Origin: Pseudomonadota bacterium
GTDB lineage: Bacteria; Pseudomonadota; Gammaproteobacteria; Burkholderiales; Burkholderiaceae_C
NCBI GenBank assembly: GCA_018240985.1
Contig: JAFEER010000276.1
Span: 1-63,894, forward strand
Reading direction: 5' to 3'
Length of the DNA: 63,894 nt
Shown here: positions 15,439-24,243 of the stretch, piece by piece
Layout of the letters: each line of letters begins with the position of its first letter
How positions within the stretch are numbered: position 1 is the stretch's first letter
Translations under genes and position numbers: made by a program
Notes under the pieces: model-generated
What the model saw: the letters and a program-made list of their open reading frames with translations, nothing else
Databases searched by the model: none
Told to the model about the DNA's origin: nothing

Positions 15439-17280
15439 ATGACTGAGCAAGTTCTGGTGCAGGGCGATTGCGCGCCTGCCGATTCCCTTATTTCCGAGAC
15501 CAACGCAGCGCCCGAGGCATCCTTGCCCAATGGCTTCGTGCAACTGGGCCTGGCGCCCGAGCTGGTGCAGGCCGTGGCCGACCTGGGCTACACCCAGCCC
15601 ACGGCCGTGCAGGACAAGGCCATCCCCCTGGCCATGGGCGCGGGCGATGAGGCGGGCCGCTTCATCGACCTGATGGTCTCCAGCCAGACCGGCAGCGGCA
15701 AGACCGCGGCCTTCCTGCTGCCCGTGCTGCACACGCTGCTGCGCCAGCAGGCCGAGGCCGAGGCCGCACAGCGTGCCGAATACGAGCGCGCCGCAGCCGA
15801 GGCGGCCGCGCGTGGCGAGGCAGCCCCCAAGCGTCCCAAGCGCAAGAACCCCATGCAGGCGCGCAACTTCAAGGCCGCCGTGCCCGGCGCCCTGGTGCTG
15901 TGCCCCACGCGCGAGCTGGCGCAGCAGGTGGCGCATGACGCCATCGACCTGGTCAAGCACTGCAAGGGCCTGCGCATCGCCAACGTGGTCGGCGGCATGC
16001 CCTACCAGATGCAGATCGCCAAGCTGCAGAACGCCAACCTGGTCGTGGCCACGCCCGGGCGCCTGCTGGATCTGCAGCGCTCGCAGCAGATCAAGCTGGA
16101 TCAGGTGCAGTTCCTGGTGGTGGACGAGGCCGACCGCATGCTCGATCTGGGCTTCTCCGACGACCTGGCCGAGATCAACGCCCTGACGGCCCAGCGCCAG
16201 CAGACCATGATGTTCAGCGCCACCTTCGCGCCCCGCATCCAGCAGCTGGCGATGCGCGTGATGCACGACGGCGGCGCCAGCGTGAAGAAGATCCAGATCG
16301 ATTCGCCGCAGGAGAAGCATTCGAATATCGAGCAGAAGCTGTACTGGGCCGACAACGCCCAGCACAAGCGCAAGTTGCTGGATCACTGGCTGCGCGACGC
16401 CTCCATCGACCAGGCGATCGTGTTTGCCAGCACCCAGGTGGAGTGCGACGGCCTGGCCAACGACCTGCAACAGGACGGCTTCTCCGCCGTGGCCCTGCAC
16501 GGCGCCCTGAGCCAGGGCCTGCGCAACCGCCGCCTGATGGCGCTGCGCAACGGCCAGGTGCAGATCCTGGTGGCCACCGACGTGGCGGCGCGCGGCATCG
16601 ACGTGCCCACCATCACCCATGTCTTCAACTTCGGCCTGCCGATGAAGGCGGAGGACTACACGCACCGCATCGGCCGCACCGGCCGCGCCGGCCGCGACGG
16701 CCTGGCCGTGACCTTTGCCGAGTTCCGCGACCGCCGCAAGATCTTCGACATCGAGGGTTACAGCCGCCAGCAATTCAAGGCCGACGTGGTGGCGGGCCTG
16801 GAGCCCACGCAGCGCTTCCCGCAAGGCGGCCGCCCCGACTTTGGCGGCCGTGGTGGCCGTGAGGGTGGACGTGGGCGTGAGCAGCGCTTTGGCGGCGGTG
16901 GCCGCGGCCATGGTGACCGCGGTGGCTTCGGTGATCGCGGTGGCTTTGGCGATCGTGGCGGCTTTGCGGATCGCGGCCCGCGTGGCGACCGTGGCGCCGA
17001 CCGCGGTGGTTTTGCTGGCCGCCGCGATGGCGACGGCTATGGCCGCAAGAGCGGCTTTGGTGATACGCCGCGCTTCAATGACGCTCCCCGTTTCAACGAT
17101 GCGCCTCGTTTCAATGACGCACCTCGCCATGGCCACGGCCGCAACGACGGCGCTGGCCCGCGTGGCGATTTTGGCCGCAAGCCCGAGTTTTCCAAGGGCG
17201 GTTTTGCCAAGTCCCATGGCGCAGGCAAGTCCTTCACGCCGCACGATGCACGCAAGCGTCCGGCACGCACGGAGCGCTGA
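15439..17280 (+). CDS. rhlE: DEAD-box ATP-dependent RNA helicase, RhlE-type
   Basis: The 613-residue helicase contains all core motifs: Q motif (FVQLGLAPELV...YTQPTAVQ), I (SSQTGSGKT), Ia (PTRELAQQ), II (VVDEADRMLD), III (FSATF), IV-V (VATDVAARGIDVP) and VI (HRIGRTGRAGR). It unwinds structured RNA or ribosome intermediates. Between motifs I and Ia there is an extra charged segment (about residues 105-145, rich in Ala/Glu then Lys/Arg). From about residue 455 on there is a basic, disordered RGG-rich tail with tandem FGDRGG units and three copies of PRFNDA. The long leader and tail suit a cold-adaptation role, which is an inference. Confidence 0.92.
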   Translation: MTEQVLVQGDCAPADSLISETNAAPEASLPNGFVQLGLAPELVQAVADLGYTQPTAVQDKAIPLAMGAGDEAGRFIDLMVSSQTGSGKTAAFLLPVLHTLLRQQAEAEAAQRAEYERAAAEAAARGEAAPKRPKRKNPMQARNFKAAVPGALVLCPTRELAQQVAHDAIDLVKHCKGLRIANVVGGMPYQMQIAKLQNANLVVATPGRLLDLQRSQQIKLDQVQFLVVDEADRMLDLGFSDDLAEINALTAQRQQTMMFSATFAPRIQQLAMRVMHDGGASVKKIQIDSPQEKHSNIEQKLYWADNAQHKRKLLDHWLRDASIDQAIVFASTQVECDGLANDLQQDGFSAVALHGALSQGLRNRRLMALRNGQVQILVATDVAARGIDVPTITHVFNFGLPMKAEDYTHRIGRTGRAGRDGLAVTFAEFRDRRKIFDIEGYSRQQFKADVVAGLEPTQRFPQGGRPDFGGRGGREGGRGREQRFGGGGRGHGDRGGFGDRGGFGDRGGFADRGPRGDRGADRGGFAGRRDGDGYGRKSGFGDTPRFNDAPRFNDAPRFNDAPRHGHGRNDGAGPRGDFGRKPEFSKGGFAKSHGAGKSFTPHDARKRPARTER

Positions 17281-17317
17281 CCGGCCCGTGTACTGCGTCG
17301 CTTGAACGCTGAAAGCC

Positions 17318-17347
17318 AAGCCAGCCCCGGCAACGCGGCTGGCTTTT
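17318..17347 (+). terminator. Rho-independent terminator after rhlE
   Basis: AAGCCAGCC (17318-17326) pairs perfectly with GGCTGGCTT (17337-17345), closing a 10-nt loop, followed by TTG. It lies 38 bp after the stop codon. Confidence 0.85.
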
Positions 17348-17482
17348 GTTCATGTGCGCAGCCCAGCATGGGCGCACTCCTGCGGGTGCAGGTTCCGACG
17401 CAGGTTCTCAACAAACGAAGTGCAAGTCCAACGGCGTGACTATGCGGCAACCGGCCTCGATCGCCGCCACACCTGACGGCGC

Positions 17483-18715
17483 TCAGGCATGCGTTGCCGT
17501 GCGTCCGATCTCGGGCCAGCGGTGGTGCAGGTAGATCCAGGCCACCAGGCCCACGCACATCATCAAAAGCGACGCTGTGGCCAGCAGCACCGTGGAATGC
17601 ATCACCAGCGGCGCCACCACGCCCGCCACCAGGCCGTTGGCCGTAGAGCCCACAAAGGCCTGCAGCGACGAGGCCATGCCGCGGCGCTGCGGGTACAAGT
17701 CCAGCACCAGCAGCGTGACCACGGGCACCATCAGCGCCCAGCCGAACGAGAAGATGCCGATGGGCCACATGGCCCAGGACACATGGGCCTTGAACAGCAG
17801 ATTCGCCGCCAGATTCAGGATGCCCATGGCCAACATGATCACGAAGCCATGGCGGATCTGGCGTTTGGGCGGTATGCGCCCCGCCAGGCGCCCGCTGGCC
17901 CAGGCGCCGCCCATGATGCCGGAGATGGTGGTCAGGAAGAACCAGAAGAACTGCGTGGGCGACAGGCCCAGCAGGTCACCCAGGAAGGCCGGCGCCGACA
18001 GCACGTACAGGAACATGCCGTTGAAGGGCACGCCGCTGGCCAGCGCCAGCAGCAGGAAGCGCGGGCTCGTGCCCAGCTCCCAGTAACCGTGCAGCAGGTG
18101 GCCCAGGTGCAGGCTCTGGCGGTTCTGCGGCGGCAGCGATTCGGGCAGCAGGCGCCAGTTGGCCAGCCACAAAAAGACGCCCACGCCGGTCAGAAACCAG
18201 AACACGCTGTGCCAGCCCAGGTGCACCGACAGCCAGCCGCCTACCATGGGCGCGATGGCCGGGGCCACGCCGAAGAAGATGGTCACCTGGCTCATCACGC
18301 GCTGGGCCTGCGTCGGCGGGAAGATGTCGCGTATCACCGCGCGCGAGACCACGATGCCCGCGCCCGCCGAAAGCCCCTGCAGCGCCCGGAACAGCACCAG
18401 CTGCCCTATGTTCTGCGACAACGCGCACCCGGCCGAGGCCAGCGTGAACACCGCCAGCCCCCACAGCACCACGGGCCGGCGGCCAAAGCTGTCCGACAGC
18501 GAGCCGTGGAACAGCGTCATGAAGGCAAAGGCGAACAGATAGGCCGACAGCGTCTGCTGCATCTGCGCCGGCGTTGCGCCCAGGGTGCTGGCGATGTCCG
18601 GGAAGGCCGGCAGGAAGGTGTCGATGGAAAACGGCCCCACCATGCCCAGCAATGCCAGCAGGATGGCCAGGGCCCAGCGCGGGCCGCGCCAGAGGGTTTG
18701 GGCGTCAGGGTGCAT
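17483..18715 (-). CDS. Bcr/CflA family multidrug efflux MFS transporter
   Basis: The 410-residue, 12-helix major-facilitator protein begins with ALAILLALLGMVGPFSIDTFLP, the Bcr/CflA N-terminal signature. It has motif A between TM2 and TM3 (HGSLSDSFGRRPVVLWGL) and motif C-like GAGIVVSRAVIRDIF. It exports drugs such as bicyclomycin or chloramphenicol, or peptides, by proton antiport; the substrate cannot be deduced. The second in-frame Met (18715) is chosen, giving a normal N-terminus; 18736 is an alternative. Confidence 0.92.
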   Translation of the reverse strand: MHPDAQTLWRGPRWALAILLALLGMVGPFSIDTFLPAFPDIASTLGATPAQMQQTLSAYLFAFAFMTLFHGSLSDSFGRRPVVLWGLAVFTLASAGCALSQNIGQLVLFRALQGLSAGAGIVVSRAVIRDIFPPTQAQRVMSQVTIFFGVAPAIAPMVGGWLSVHLGWHSVFWFLTGVGVFLWLANWRLLPESLPPQNRQSLHLGHLLHGYWELGTSPRFLLLALASGVPFNGMFLYVLSAPAFLGDLLGLSPTQFFWFFLTTISGIMGGAWASGRLAGRIPPKRQIRHGFVIMLAMGILNLAANLLFKAHVSWAMWPIGIFSFGWALMVPVVTLLVLDLYPQRRGMASSLQAFVGSTANGLVAGVVAPLVMHSTVLLATASLLMMCVGLVAWIYLHHRWPEIGRTATHA

Positions 18716-18810
18716 GGGTGTCGTGCGGTGATGCACGCCGTGCGGCGGGCATGCAAAGCGCTTGATTATGGGTCAGCCACCCGCCGTGATGTGCAGAATG
18801 GCTGAATTGT

Positions 18811-18857
18811 TTACTACTATTTTGGTAGCTTTCTGCGGTTGATACGCAAGCGCTGCA
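18811..18857. repeat. Dispersed TAGCT/GCGCTT hairpin repeat (diverged copy)
   Basis: The block with TTTTGGTAGCTTTCTGCG and CAAGCGC aligns with the copies at 23456-23505 and 41592-41640. It lies in the 314-bp gap between the Bcr-type gene and the copper chaperone gene. The same gap also holds GCCGGC-bearing hairpins near 18977-19006, similar to ones at 36286-36313. No gene is seen in this gap. Confidence 0.6.
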
Positions 18858-19029
18858 CCCATAAAACATTCAAAAACCGTAATGGCTCAGCTTTGCAGCA
18901 TGAGCACGCGCGCCAGCCCAAGTCCAGCCGGCAAGTTGCCGGCGCCCCCGGCAGACCCATCAACGCACGCGCCTGGGAGCGCCGGCGTCCCGCCGGCACA
19001 AGGCGCATGCTGGCGCAGCAGGGCGCCGG

Positions 19030-19524
19030 TCAGTGCCCACTATGCTTGCCGTGCCCCGCGGCTGGCGCAGCAGGCGCGGCTGCGGCGCCCAGGGCGCGCA
19101 CGGGAACCTGCAGCTCCTGTGTCTGACGCTGGCCGTCCTTGCCCTCGAACACCAGGGTCAGCGGCACGTTGCTACCCGCGGCCACGGGCTGCTTCAAGTC
19201 CATCAGCATGACGTGGTAGCCGCCGGGCTTGAGCTCCACGGCCTGGCCGGCCGGCAGATCCAGCACCGGGATGGCGCGCATCTTCATCACGTTGTCCACA
19301 AGGGTCATCTCGTGCACCTCGGTCACGCCGGCGGCGGGGCTGCTGGCGCCCACCAGGCGCGTGTCCTGCGCAGCCGTCAGGCGCATGAAGGCGCCGGTGG
19401 CCTTCTGCTGCGGCACGGTGGCACGCACCCAGGCGTCCTGCACGTTGACCTGGGCGTGGGCGAAGCCGGCAGCGAGCAGGGCGGCGGCGAGGGTGAGTTG
19501 TTTGGCAATGGTTGGGATCGGCAT
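19030..19524 (-). CDS. Periplasmic copper chaperone, PCu(A)C family
   Basis: The 164-residue secreted protein has the signal peptide [25 protein letters not shown]. The metal site follows the H-M-x(n)-H-x-M pattern ([17 protein letters not shown] ... [12 protein letters not shown]), and GAFMRLTA is also typical. A His-rich tail (GHGKHSGH) may add metal binding. Such proteins deliver Cu(I) to cytochrome oxidase CuA. AAGAG lies 6-10 bp before ATG 19524. It is downstream of, and probably cotranscribed with, the DUF2946 gene, a pair often seen in copper loci. Confidence 0.93.
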   Translation of the reverse strand: MPIPTIAKQLTLAAALLAAGFAHAQVNVQDAWVRATVPQQKATGAFMRLTAAQDTRLVGASSPAAGVTEVHEMTLVDNVMKMRAIPVLDLPAGQAVELKPGGYHVMLMDLKQPVAAGSNVPLTLVFEGKDGQRQTQELQVPVRALGAAAAPAAPAAGHGKHSGH

Positions 19525-19613
19525 AAAAAATCTCTTCAATACATGACGGCGGTGCCTGGCTGCACCGGCCTGGGTGTGAACTGGAATAGGTGCGCCAATG
19601 GCGCGGCTTGCGG

Positions 19614-19985
19614 TCAAACGGGCGGCAGTGCCGGTGGCGCGCGTGGCGGAAAGGGTGCGCGGCTCTGCGCCGGCACATGTGCCATGCGCACCCAAATGGC
19701 TGTGGCCACGGCCGGCGGTTCCTGGGGACTGGACAGGTGCGCCGCAGCCGCGCCCGGCAGCATCGGCGGCAGGCACAGCACGCAATCGATCTGGTGCGCC
19801 TGGTGGGGCGGGGCGCCGGCGTCATTGCCGCCGGGCGCCACCCAGCGCTCCTGGCCCGATGCCGTGCACAGGCGCTCCAGCGGCCGGGCCTGCACCCAGG
19901 GTGCGGCCATGGCCACCAGCAGCGACAACGCAAAGCAGCCCAGCAACAGGCGTGCGGTGCGGCGGGCGTTGTGCATGAGCGGCAT
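19614..19985 (-). CDS. DUF2946 family small membrane protein
   Basis: The 123-residue protein has one N-terminal hydrophobic segment ([21 protein letters not shown]) and a central Cys pair in [13 protein letters not shown], the DUF2946 hallmark (C-x-x-C). The C-terminal part is Pro/Ala-rich. Members of this family are found next to copper and TonB-dependent genes, and a metal-related role is suspected. ATG 19985 is chosen; 19997 and 19976 are possible. It lies 89 bp upstream of the PCu(A)C gene on the same strand. Confidence 0.75.
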   Translation of the reverse strand: MPLMHNARRTARLLLGCFALSLLVAMAAPWVQARPLERLCTASGQERWVAPGGNDAGAPPHQAHQIDCVLCLPPMLPGAAAAHLSSPQEPPAVATAIWVRMAHVPAQSRAPFPPRAPPALPPV

Positions 19986-20113
19986 GGTAGTCCGCATTAT
20001 CGGCGCAGCCCTGTTGGCGGATTGGGGCGGACTACGTCGGGAGGTGCTGTGGACCTGCAACCTGCCGGCTTTTTGCTGGCCCCGTCCGCCCAGCCCAAGA
20101 TCCAACACTGCAC

Positions 20114-20157
20114 TAGAATCAACCACCGGGCCCAAGTTTCTTGCACCCGGTTTTTTT
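20114..20157 (+). promoter_or_regulatory. guaC -10 box and terminator-like leader hairpin
   Basis: TAGAAT (20114-20119) is a likely -10 element. Starting about where transcription should begin, ACCGGG (20125-20130) pairs with CCCGGT (20146-20151), enclosing a second stem CAAG-ttt-CTTG, and seven T residues follow. This is a complete intrinsic terminator 127 nt before the guaC start, with no gene upstream on this strand. Attenuation of guaC is the simplest reading; a tiny terminated RNA is another. Confidence 0.6.
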
Positions 20158-20283
20158 GTGCCTGCGCAAGCAGGGTTCGGCGCCGCCCGATGCGGCGGCG
20201 AGCGCAAAGCCGGAGCCCAAGCCAAGCGCCCTCAGCGCACGCGAAATCCCTCGCGCGCGCCCTCTTCAGGAGCTTGGAGCCTC

Positions 20284-21261
20284 ATGGAAATCTTCGACTA
20301 CGACAACATCCTCTTGCTGCCGCGCAAGTGCCGCGTGCAAAGCCGGTCTGAATGCGACGCCAGTGTGGAGCTGGGCGGGCGCCGCTTCAAGCTGCCGGTG
20401 GTGCCGGCCAACATGAAAACCGTGGTGGACGAGAACATCTGCGTCTGGCTGGCCAAGAACGGCTACTTCTATGTGATGCACCGCTTCGACCTGGACAACG
20501 TGCAGTTCGCCCGGGACATGCGCGCGCAGGGCTGCTACGCCTCGATCTCGCTGGGCATCAAGCAGGCCGACTACGCCACCGTGGATCGCCTCAAGGCCGA
20601 GGGCCTGACGCCCGAGTTCATCACCATCGACATCGCCCACGGCCACGCCGACAGTGTGCGCGACATGATCGTCTACCTGAAGCAACACCTGCCCGCGGCC
20701 TTCGTCATCGCCGGCAACGTGGCCACGCCCGAGGCCGTGATCGACCTGGAGAACTGGGGCGCCGACGCCACCAAGGTGGGCGTGGGCCCGGGCAAGGTCT
20801 GCATCACCAAGCTCAAGACCGGCTTTGGCACGGGCGGCTGGCAGCTGTCGGCCATGAAGTGGTGCGCGCGCGTGGCCACCAAGCCCATCATTGCCGACGG
20901 CGGCATCAGGAACCACGGCGACATCGCCAAGAGCATCCGCTTTGGTGCCACCATGGTGATGATCGGCTCGCTGTTCGCGGGCCACGAGGAATCGCCCGGC
21001 AAGACCGTGGAGGTGGATGGCGAGCTGTTCAAGGAGTACTACGGCTCGGCCAGCGACTTCAACAAGGGCGAGTACAAGCATGTGGAAGGCAAGCGCATCC
21101 TCGAACCCATCAAGGGCAAGCTGGCCGACACGTTGATCGAGATGGAGCAGGACGTGCAAAGCTCCATCAGCTACTCGGGCGGGAGGAAGCTCATGGATAT
21201 CCGCAAGGTGAACTACGTCATCCTGGGCGGCGACAACGCGGGAGAGCATCTGCTGATGTAG
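20284..21261 (+). CDS. guaC: GMP reductase
   Basis: The 325-residue TIM-barrel enzyme converts GMP to IMP with NADPH, part of purine salvage. Seen: [15 protein letters not shown] (N-terminus of the IMPDH/GMPR family), the K+/catalytic loop [19 protein letters not shown] with the active-site Cys, and [20 protein letters not shown]. The length and the absence of CBS domains distinguish it from IMP dehydrogenase and fit the GuaC group found in Gram-positives and some proteobacteria. AGGAG and GGAG lie before ATG 20284. Confidence 0.93.
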   Translation: MEIFDYDNILLLPRKCRVQSRSECDASVELGGRRFKLPVVPANMKTVVDENICVWLAKNGYFYVMHRFDLDNVQFARDMRAQGCYASISLGIKQADYATVDRLKAEGLTPEFITIDIAHGHADSVRDMIVYLKQHLPAAFVIAGNVATPEAVIDLENWGADATKVGVGPGKVCITKLKTGFGTGGWQLSAMKWCARVATKPIIADGGIRNHGDIAKSIRFGATMVMIGSLFAGHEESPGKTVEVDGELFKEYYGSASDFNKGEYKHVEGKRILEPIKGKLADTLIEMEQDVQSSISYSGGRKLMDIRKVNYVILGGDNAGEHLLM

Positions 21262-21346
21262 ATTTCTGCCCAGGTTTGTCCGGGAGCACCAAAAACTGGT
21301 GCATAATCCAAGGCTGTGCTGCAGTGCAGCGTCTCTGCGAAGAGAA

Positions 21347-21422
21347 GGGCTCTTAGCTCAGTTGGTAGAGCAGCGGACTCTTAATCCGTTGGTCGAGTGT
21401 TCGAGTCACTCAGGGCCCACCA
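21347..21422 (+). tRNA. tRNA-Lys(CTT)
   Basis: This 76-nt cloverleaf has acceptor stem GGGCTCT/AGGGCCC, a D arm with AGCTCAGTTGGTAGAGC, anticodon loop CTCTTAA (anticodon CTT), a T arm with GTTCGAGTC and encoded CCA. It reads AAG lysine codons. CATAAT just upstream may be its -10 box. Confidence 0.96.
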
Positions 21423-21434
21423 AGCTATACAAGG

Positions 21435-21468
21435 AAACCCTGCTATTTAAACGGTAGCGGGGTTTTTT
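21435..21468 (+). terminator. Terminator of tRNA-Lys
   Basis: AAACCCTGCTA pairs with TAGCGGGGTTT (11 bp with one G-U pair) and is followed by a T-run. It lies 13 bp after the tRNA. Confidence 0.92.
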
Positions 21469-21593
21469 CTTTTCTGTTGCGTGTAGGCAATCGCAGGCAC
21501 TTTTGCTTTTTTGGCCGTCTGAATAGTGGGCCGTTGCGGTCGCTTTGCAGCCGGCGATTTCCAAGTCCGACGAGCTGCTAGCGGATCAATTCG

Positions 21594-22331
21594 ATGCAGT
21601 TGCAGGATATTCTTTTCTCGCAAGGTTTTGGTACCCGTCGTGTCTGTGCCGGCTTGGTACAGCAAGGCTGGGTGTCTGTGTATCAACCCGATTCGCCTGA
21701 GCCGGCGCAGTGCCTCGATGCTTCGATGGATTTTGCGGTGGAGGGCTTGCGCCTGCGTGTGCAGGGGGTGGACTGGCCTTACCATGCCAAGGCCTATCTG
21801 ATGTTGCACAAGCCCGCCGGGACGGAGTGCTCGCAAAAGCCATCCGCCCATCCGAGCGTTTACACCCTGTTGCCAGCGCCGCTACGGCAACGGCCTGCAA
21901 AGGGCGCTTTGAGCGGAGTGCAGGCGGTTGGGCGACTGGATCAGGATACGACCGGACTGCTGTTGCTCAGTGATGACGGGCAATTCATCCATCGCATGAG
22001 TTCCCCGAAAAAGCATGTACCCAAGGTGTACCAGGTGACGACGAAGCACCCTGTCGATGCGCAGCAGATCAAGCGCCTGCTCGCAGGCGTGGTGCTCGAC
22101 GACGACCCTAAGCCTGTACTGGCGGCTGCCTGCGTGCAGCAGGACGCTTGCCGTATCGACCTGACCCTCACCGAGGGCAAGTACCACCAGGTCAAGCGCA
22201 TGATCGCAGCGGTCGGCAATCGGGTCGAGGCCCTGCATCGTTCACGTATTGGCGATCTGGAACTGCCAGAGGATTTGGCGCCGGGGCAATGGCGCTGGTT
22301 GAACGTCGATGAACTGGCGCTGTTGACGTAA
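21594..22331 (+). CDS. rsuA: 16S rRNA pseudouridine synthase, RsuA family
   Basis: The 245-residue enzyme has an S4-like N-terminus (MQLQDILFSQGFGTRRVCAG) and the catalytic motif VGRLDQDTTGLLLLSDDG, where the Asp in RLDQDT attacks uridine. HQVKRMIAAVGNRVEALHRSRIG is the C-terminal RsuA/RluB/E/F block. RsuA makes pseudouridine 516 of 16S rRNA; the RsuA assignment within the family is likely but not proven. The gene has lower GC than its neighbours near the start and stands alone after tRNA-Lys. Confidence 0.85.
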   Translation: MQLQDILFSQGFGTRRVCAGLVQQGWVSVYQPDSPEPAQCLDASMDFAVEGLRLRVQGVDWPYHAKAYLMLHKPAGTECSQKPSAHPSVYTLLPAPLRQRPAKGALSGVQAVGRLDQDTTGLLLLSDDGQFIHRMSSPKKHVPKVYQVTTKHPVDAQQIKRLLAGVVLDDDPKPVLAAACVQQDACRIDLTLTEGKYHQVKRMIAAVGNRVEALHRSRIGDLELPEDLAPGQWRWLNVDELALLT

Positions 22332-22439
22332 CTTTGTGTCAACGCCTGGCATATTTCGCGCGTTAACGACAAGGCCTGAACGTAAGGGGCCATGAGGCGC
22401 GCTGCGTCGGACGAGCGTGCCATACCGAAGGGAGTTGGG

Positions 22440-23420
22440 GTGAAAAAGCTGATGAAGTGGCGCCTTGCTGGCGCTCTGCTGGCCATGTGTCTCGGCGCCG
22501 TAGCGCATGCGGCAGAACCGCCGGTGTTCGTACTCAACTCCCTGCAGGCCGACATCAGCGTGATCGACCCGGTGAATTGGACCGAGTCAACACGCATCGA
22601 GACGGGCAAGGAGCCGCACCACCTGTACCTGACTCCGGACGAAAAATCGCTCATCGTCGCCAACGCCCTGGGAGACAGCCTGACCTTTGTGGATCCGGCC
22701 ACGGCCCAGGTGCAGCGCACGGTGCGGGGCATCGTCGATCCGTATCACCTGCGCTTCTCGCCGGACATGCGGTGGCTGGTGACCGCGGCGAATCGGCTCA
22801 ACCATGTGGATTTCTACCGCTGGGACGGCAAGGATCTGACGCTGGTGCAGCGCGTTGCCACGGGCAAGACACCCAGCCATTTGTGGATTGATGCCGACAG
22901 CCGCACTGTGTATTCGACCATGCAGGACAGCGACGAGCTGGTGGCCATTGATATTGCGACGCAGAAGCTGCTGTGGCGCACCAAGACCGGCACCATGCCG
23001 GCCGACGTGTATGGCAGCCCGGATGGCAAGCGGCTGTTCGTGGGGCTTACCGGTAGCGACAGCGTGGAGGTGTTCGACATTTCGGGCCCGCAGCCGCGCA
23101 GCGTGCAGCGCATTCCGACGGGCCGCGGCGCCCATGCCTTTCGTGCGGCTGGCGACGGGCGCCATTTGTTCGTGAGCAACCGCGTAGCCAACACCATCAG
23201 CAAGATCGACATGCAGGCCTTGCGCGTGGTCGATTCCTACCCGGCGCCGGGCGGGCCGGACTGCATGGATGTGTCCGCCGACGGCCGCTGGATATATGTC
23301 ACTGCCCGCTGGGCGCGCAAGCTCCTGGTCATAGACACGCTGGAGCGCAAGGTGGCACGATCGATACCGGTGGGCAAGTCGCCCCACGGTGTCTGGACCT
23401 TGAAACATGCCAAGCGTTAG
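22440..23420 (+). CDS. Periplasmic YncE-like / cytochrome-d1-like beta-propeller protein
   Basis: The 326-residue protein has a signal peptide (MKWRLAGALLAMCLGAVAHAA). Seven-bladed propeller repeats follow: DISVIDPVNWTESTRIETGK, SLTFVDPATAQVQRTVRGI, SVEVFDISGPQPRSVQRIPTG and KLLVIDTLERKVARSIPVGK, each ending in the YVTN-type G-x-x-P-H/x-x pattern. Such proteins often bind ligands or assist redox or metal systems; its job is unknown. GTG 22440 is chosen because AAGGGAG lies 6 bp before it, whereas the upstream ATG 22392 lacks a site. It overlaps the next gene by 14 bp, so it heads a compact operon. Confidence 0.82.
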   Translation: MKKLMKWRLAGALLAMCLGAVAHAAEPPVFVLNSLQADISVIDPVNWTESTRIETGKEPHHLYLTPDEKSLIVANALGDSLTFVDPATAQVQRTVRGIVDPYHLRFSPDMRWLVTAANRLNHVDFYRWDGKDLTLVQRVATGKTPSHLWIDADSRTVYSTMQDSDELVAIDIATQKLLWRTKTGTMPADVYGSPDGKRLFVGLTGSDSVEVFDISGPQPRSVQRIPTGRGAHAFRAAGDGRHLFVSNRVANTISKIDMQALRVVDSYPAPGGPDCMDVSADGRWIYVTARWARKLLVIDTLERKVARSIPVGKSPHGVWTLKHAKR

Positions 23421-24243
23421 AAAGCTGCCCAACGCACGCTGGCAGCGTGTTTGTGTTACTACACTATTGATAGCTTTTGGCGCTTATGCAGTAAGCGCAA
23501 GAGCCGAAAATACCTGTAAGGGGTCGGTCTATCTGACCTTTGACACCGGCCATATGGGCGTGGCGCCCCTGGTCGCCGACGTGCTGCAGCGCCAGGGCGT
23601 GCGCGTCACCTTTTTTGCTGCCGATGAGCGCACGCAAAGCGGCGGCTCCAGCCTGGACGAGCAATGGGCACCCTGGTGGCGCGCGCGCGCGGCCGAGGGA
23701 CATGAGTTTGCCTCGCACACCATGCACCATGTGGTTTGGCGTGCCGACACCGGCACCGAGCAGCAGCCAGCGTTCAAAGTCAGGCCGACTGCCGGCCCGC
23801 AGGCGGGGCAGGATCTGACCCTGACGGCTGCAGAGTACTGCGCCGAGATCGGTGCCGCGGCCGAGCGTCTGCGCGCCATCACCGGCAAGGCGCCGCTGCC
23901 GCTGTTTCGCGCTCCTGGCGGCAAGACGTCGCCACGCTTGCTGCGGGTGGCGCAGTCCTGCGGCTATGGGCATGTGGGCTGGAGCCCCGCCGGCTTTCTG
24001 GGCGACGAACTGGCCAGCGAACGTTATAGCAACCAGCTGCTGCTGCAGCGGGCGCTGCACGATGTGCGCGATGGCGACATACTGCTCGCCCACCTGGGCA
24101 TCTGGTCGCGCAAGGATCCATGGGCGCCGGCGGTGCTGGAGCCGCTGATCGCCGGGCTGAAGGCGCGTGGCCTGTGTTTTCGCACGCTGAGCGAACACCC
24201 GCGCTACAAGGCGGCGCTGAAACAGGCGGATGGTGTGAAGTGA
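23407..24243 (+). CDS. Polysaccharide deacetylase (NodB-homology) family protein
   Basis: The 278-residue exported protein has a signal peptide, residues ~14-33 (VCVTTLLIAFGAYAVSARAE). The NodB domain shows SVYLTFDTGHMG (motif 1), EGHEFASHTMHH (motif 2, H-x3-H metal ligands), FRAPGGKTSPRLL (motif 3) and ILLAHLGIW (motif 5). In motif 1 the second Asp of the usual TFDDG is Thr, so one metal ligand is altered. It probably de-N-acetylates or hydrolyses a glycan or related amide outside the membrane. The signal-peptide region coincides with a dispersed repeat. It overlaps both neighbours. Confidence 0.82.
   Translation: MPSVRKLPNARWQRVCVTTLLIAFGAYAVSARAENTCKGSVYLTFDTGHMGVAPLVADVLQRQGVRVTFFAADERTQSGGSSLDEQWAPWWRARAAEGHEFASHTMHHVVWRADTGTEQQPAFKVRPTAGPQAGQDLTLTAAEYCAEIGAAAERLRAITGKAPLPLFRAPGGKTSPRLLRVAQSCGYGHVGWSPAGFLGDELASERYSNQLLLQRALHDVRDGDILLAHLGIWSRKDPWAPAVLEPLIAGLKARGLCFRTLSEHPRYKAALKQADGVK
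23456..23505. repeat. Dispersed hairpin repeat inside the deacetylase gene
   Basis: The block contains ATTGATAGCT and the perfect 7-bp inverted repeat GCGCTTA-tgcag-TAAGCGC (23480-23498). It belongs to the same family as 18811-18857 and 41592-41640. Here it lies inside the open reading frame and encodes the hydrophobic core and cleavage region of the signal peptide. Confidence 0.75.

Noticed and set aside
19033-20283. Long upstream extension of the guaC frame
   Set aside because: The extra 417 codons cross the opposite-strand copper chaperone and DUF2946 genes and do not resemble any family; this is an effect of high GC.
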